From positions 1 to 23,442 of IMG/VR virus record IMGVR_UViG_3300009379_000005: a DNA stretch of 23,442 nt, one strand, 5' to 3'. The notes below the pieces were generated by a model, which was not told the origin of the DNA, made no database searches, and was given only the letters and a program-made list of their open reading frames with translations. Positions 23,006-23,442 of this stretch are shown piece after piece. The DNA is from a virus. The stretch's first letter is position 1; the number at the start of each line of letters is the position of its first letter. A program made the translations under genes and the position numbers.

Positions 23006-23442
23006 TATATTTTCCCCTCCAAACGGTTTTTTGCAACATCAACCCATGACATTCCATCAATGTAAACCCCGTTCACCACTTTCTTCTTTTCGCAATAACC
23101 GTTATCAATGCCAACACCAAGGCGGTTGAGATTCTGACATGCAACAATGGTTGTGCCGGAGCCCATGGAAAAATCAAGAACCCTTTCCCCCTCATTCGTG
23201 TACGTCTTAATAAGATACTCCATGAGTTCAACGGGTTTTTGGGTGGGGTGAACCGCCTTTCTTTGGTTATCCCGGCTGAAATAGATCAGATTCGTTTTTT
23301 TCGAATGAGTGTAATGGGCGTATTTTCGGGAGCCATCATCATTTAAGTTATTGGGGCCTGTTTTAAAATTAATGTCTGATTTTATTACAGGGAGGGTGTG
23401 TTTATATGGTTTTTTTAACTTTTCCCCTTTGCTGTCATAGTG
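23005..23442 (-). CDS. DNA adenine-type methyltransferase, C-terminal part (gene runs off the window)
   Basis: The open frame continues without stop from the right edge (first codon at 23442) to TAG at 23007-23005, 145 residues. HPTQKPVELMEYLIKTY is the region before motif I, and VLDFSMGSGTTIVACQNLNR holds the S-adenosylmethionine motif (F-x-M-G-S-G-T-T). The order, with the catalytic DPPY-type motif expected upstream, fits the beta class of N6-adenine or N4-cytosine methyltransferases. The start and target domain lie outside the window. Its stop overlaps the polymerase start by one base. Likely role: to modify phage DNA against host restriction, or to act on replicated DNA; no partner endonuclease is seen. 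Confidence 0.85.
   Translation of the reverse strand, partial: HYDSKGEKLKKPYKHTLPVIKSDINFKTGPNNLNDDGSRKYAHYTHSKKTNLIYFSRDNQRKAVHPTQKPVELMEYLIKTYTNEGERVLDFSMGSGTTIVACQNLNRLGVGIDNGYCEKKKVVNGVYIDGMSWVDVAKNRLEGKI

Noticed and set aside
23005-23223. A free 72-residue gene at the right edge
   Set aside because: The frame stays open to the window edge and carries HPTQKP just upstream of the ATG, so it is the end of a longer methyltransferase.
1-23442. CRISPR arrays, tRNA genes, insertion sequences, toxin-antitoxin or defence systems
   Set aside because: No regular spaced direct repeats, cloverleaf-like segments, transposase motifs or paired toxin/antitoxin genes could be found by reading both strands.

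Overview
The window is a piece of a tailed-phage (Caudoviricetes) genome with a long, flexible-tail (siphovirus-type) plan. It could be a free phage or a prophage part, because no integrase, attachment site or host gene is visible. The evidence is an HK97-type head module, a complete tail module with a tape-measure protein and a frameshifted tail assembly chaperone, and a phage-style replication/repair cluster. The translation signals are AGGAG-type, so the host is a bacterium. The host genus cannot be read from the sequence.

Left arm (1 to about 17302, all on the + strand): the end of an upstream gene (perhaps the portal), a small basic protein, an HK97-family prohead protease with a long C-terminal extension, and the HK97-fold major capsid protein. 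Next come a 219-base AT-rich spacer with hairpins and two small beta-rich virion proteins that may decorate the capsid. The second of these has its own candidate promoter and a clear intrinsic terminator. Then follow head-tail connectors (adaptor, HK97 gp10-like, tail terminator-like), the tail tube protein, a second clear terminator, and the tail chaperone with a predicted -1 frameshift. The 855-aa tape measure follows, then tail-tip and baseplate proteins, including one with many short repeats and one with an OB-like hub domain. The arm ends with a coiled-coil/membrane protein (possible holin), a small beta protein and a candidate tail fibre.

Right arm (17310 to 23442, all on the - strand, so convergent with the left arm): reading leftward there is the C-terminal part of a DNA adenine-type methyltransferase, a short phage DNA polymerase III alpha (DnaE-like), an ATP-dependent DNA ligase, a small zinc-ribbon protein and a RuvC-like resolvase. 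These are joined by 1-4 base stop/start overlaps or a 12-base gap, so they look like one translationally coupled operon for copying, sealing, resolving and marking phage DNA. A separate leftward unit of two small unknown genes follows. It has an exact TTGACA -35 with a 17-base spacer, and ends at a strong terminator placed between the two converging arms.

The most notable points are the tightly bounded -1 frameshift site in the tail chaperone, the terminator-punctuated structural operon, the DnaE with a metal-site-less PHP domain and no tau-binding tail, the repeat-built tail protein, and the isolated two-gene unit with a near-consensus promoter. I found no tRNA, CRISPR array, insertion sequence or endolysin gene, and no convincing new defence system.
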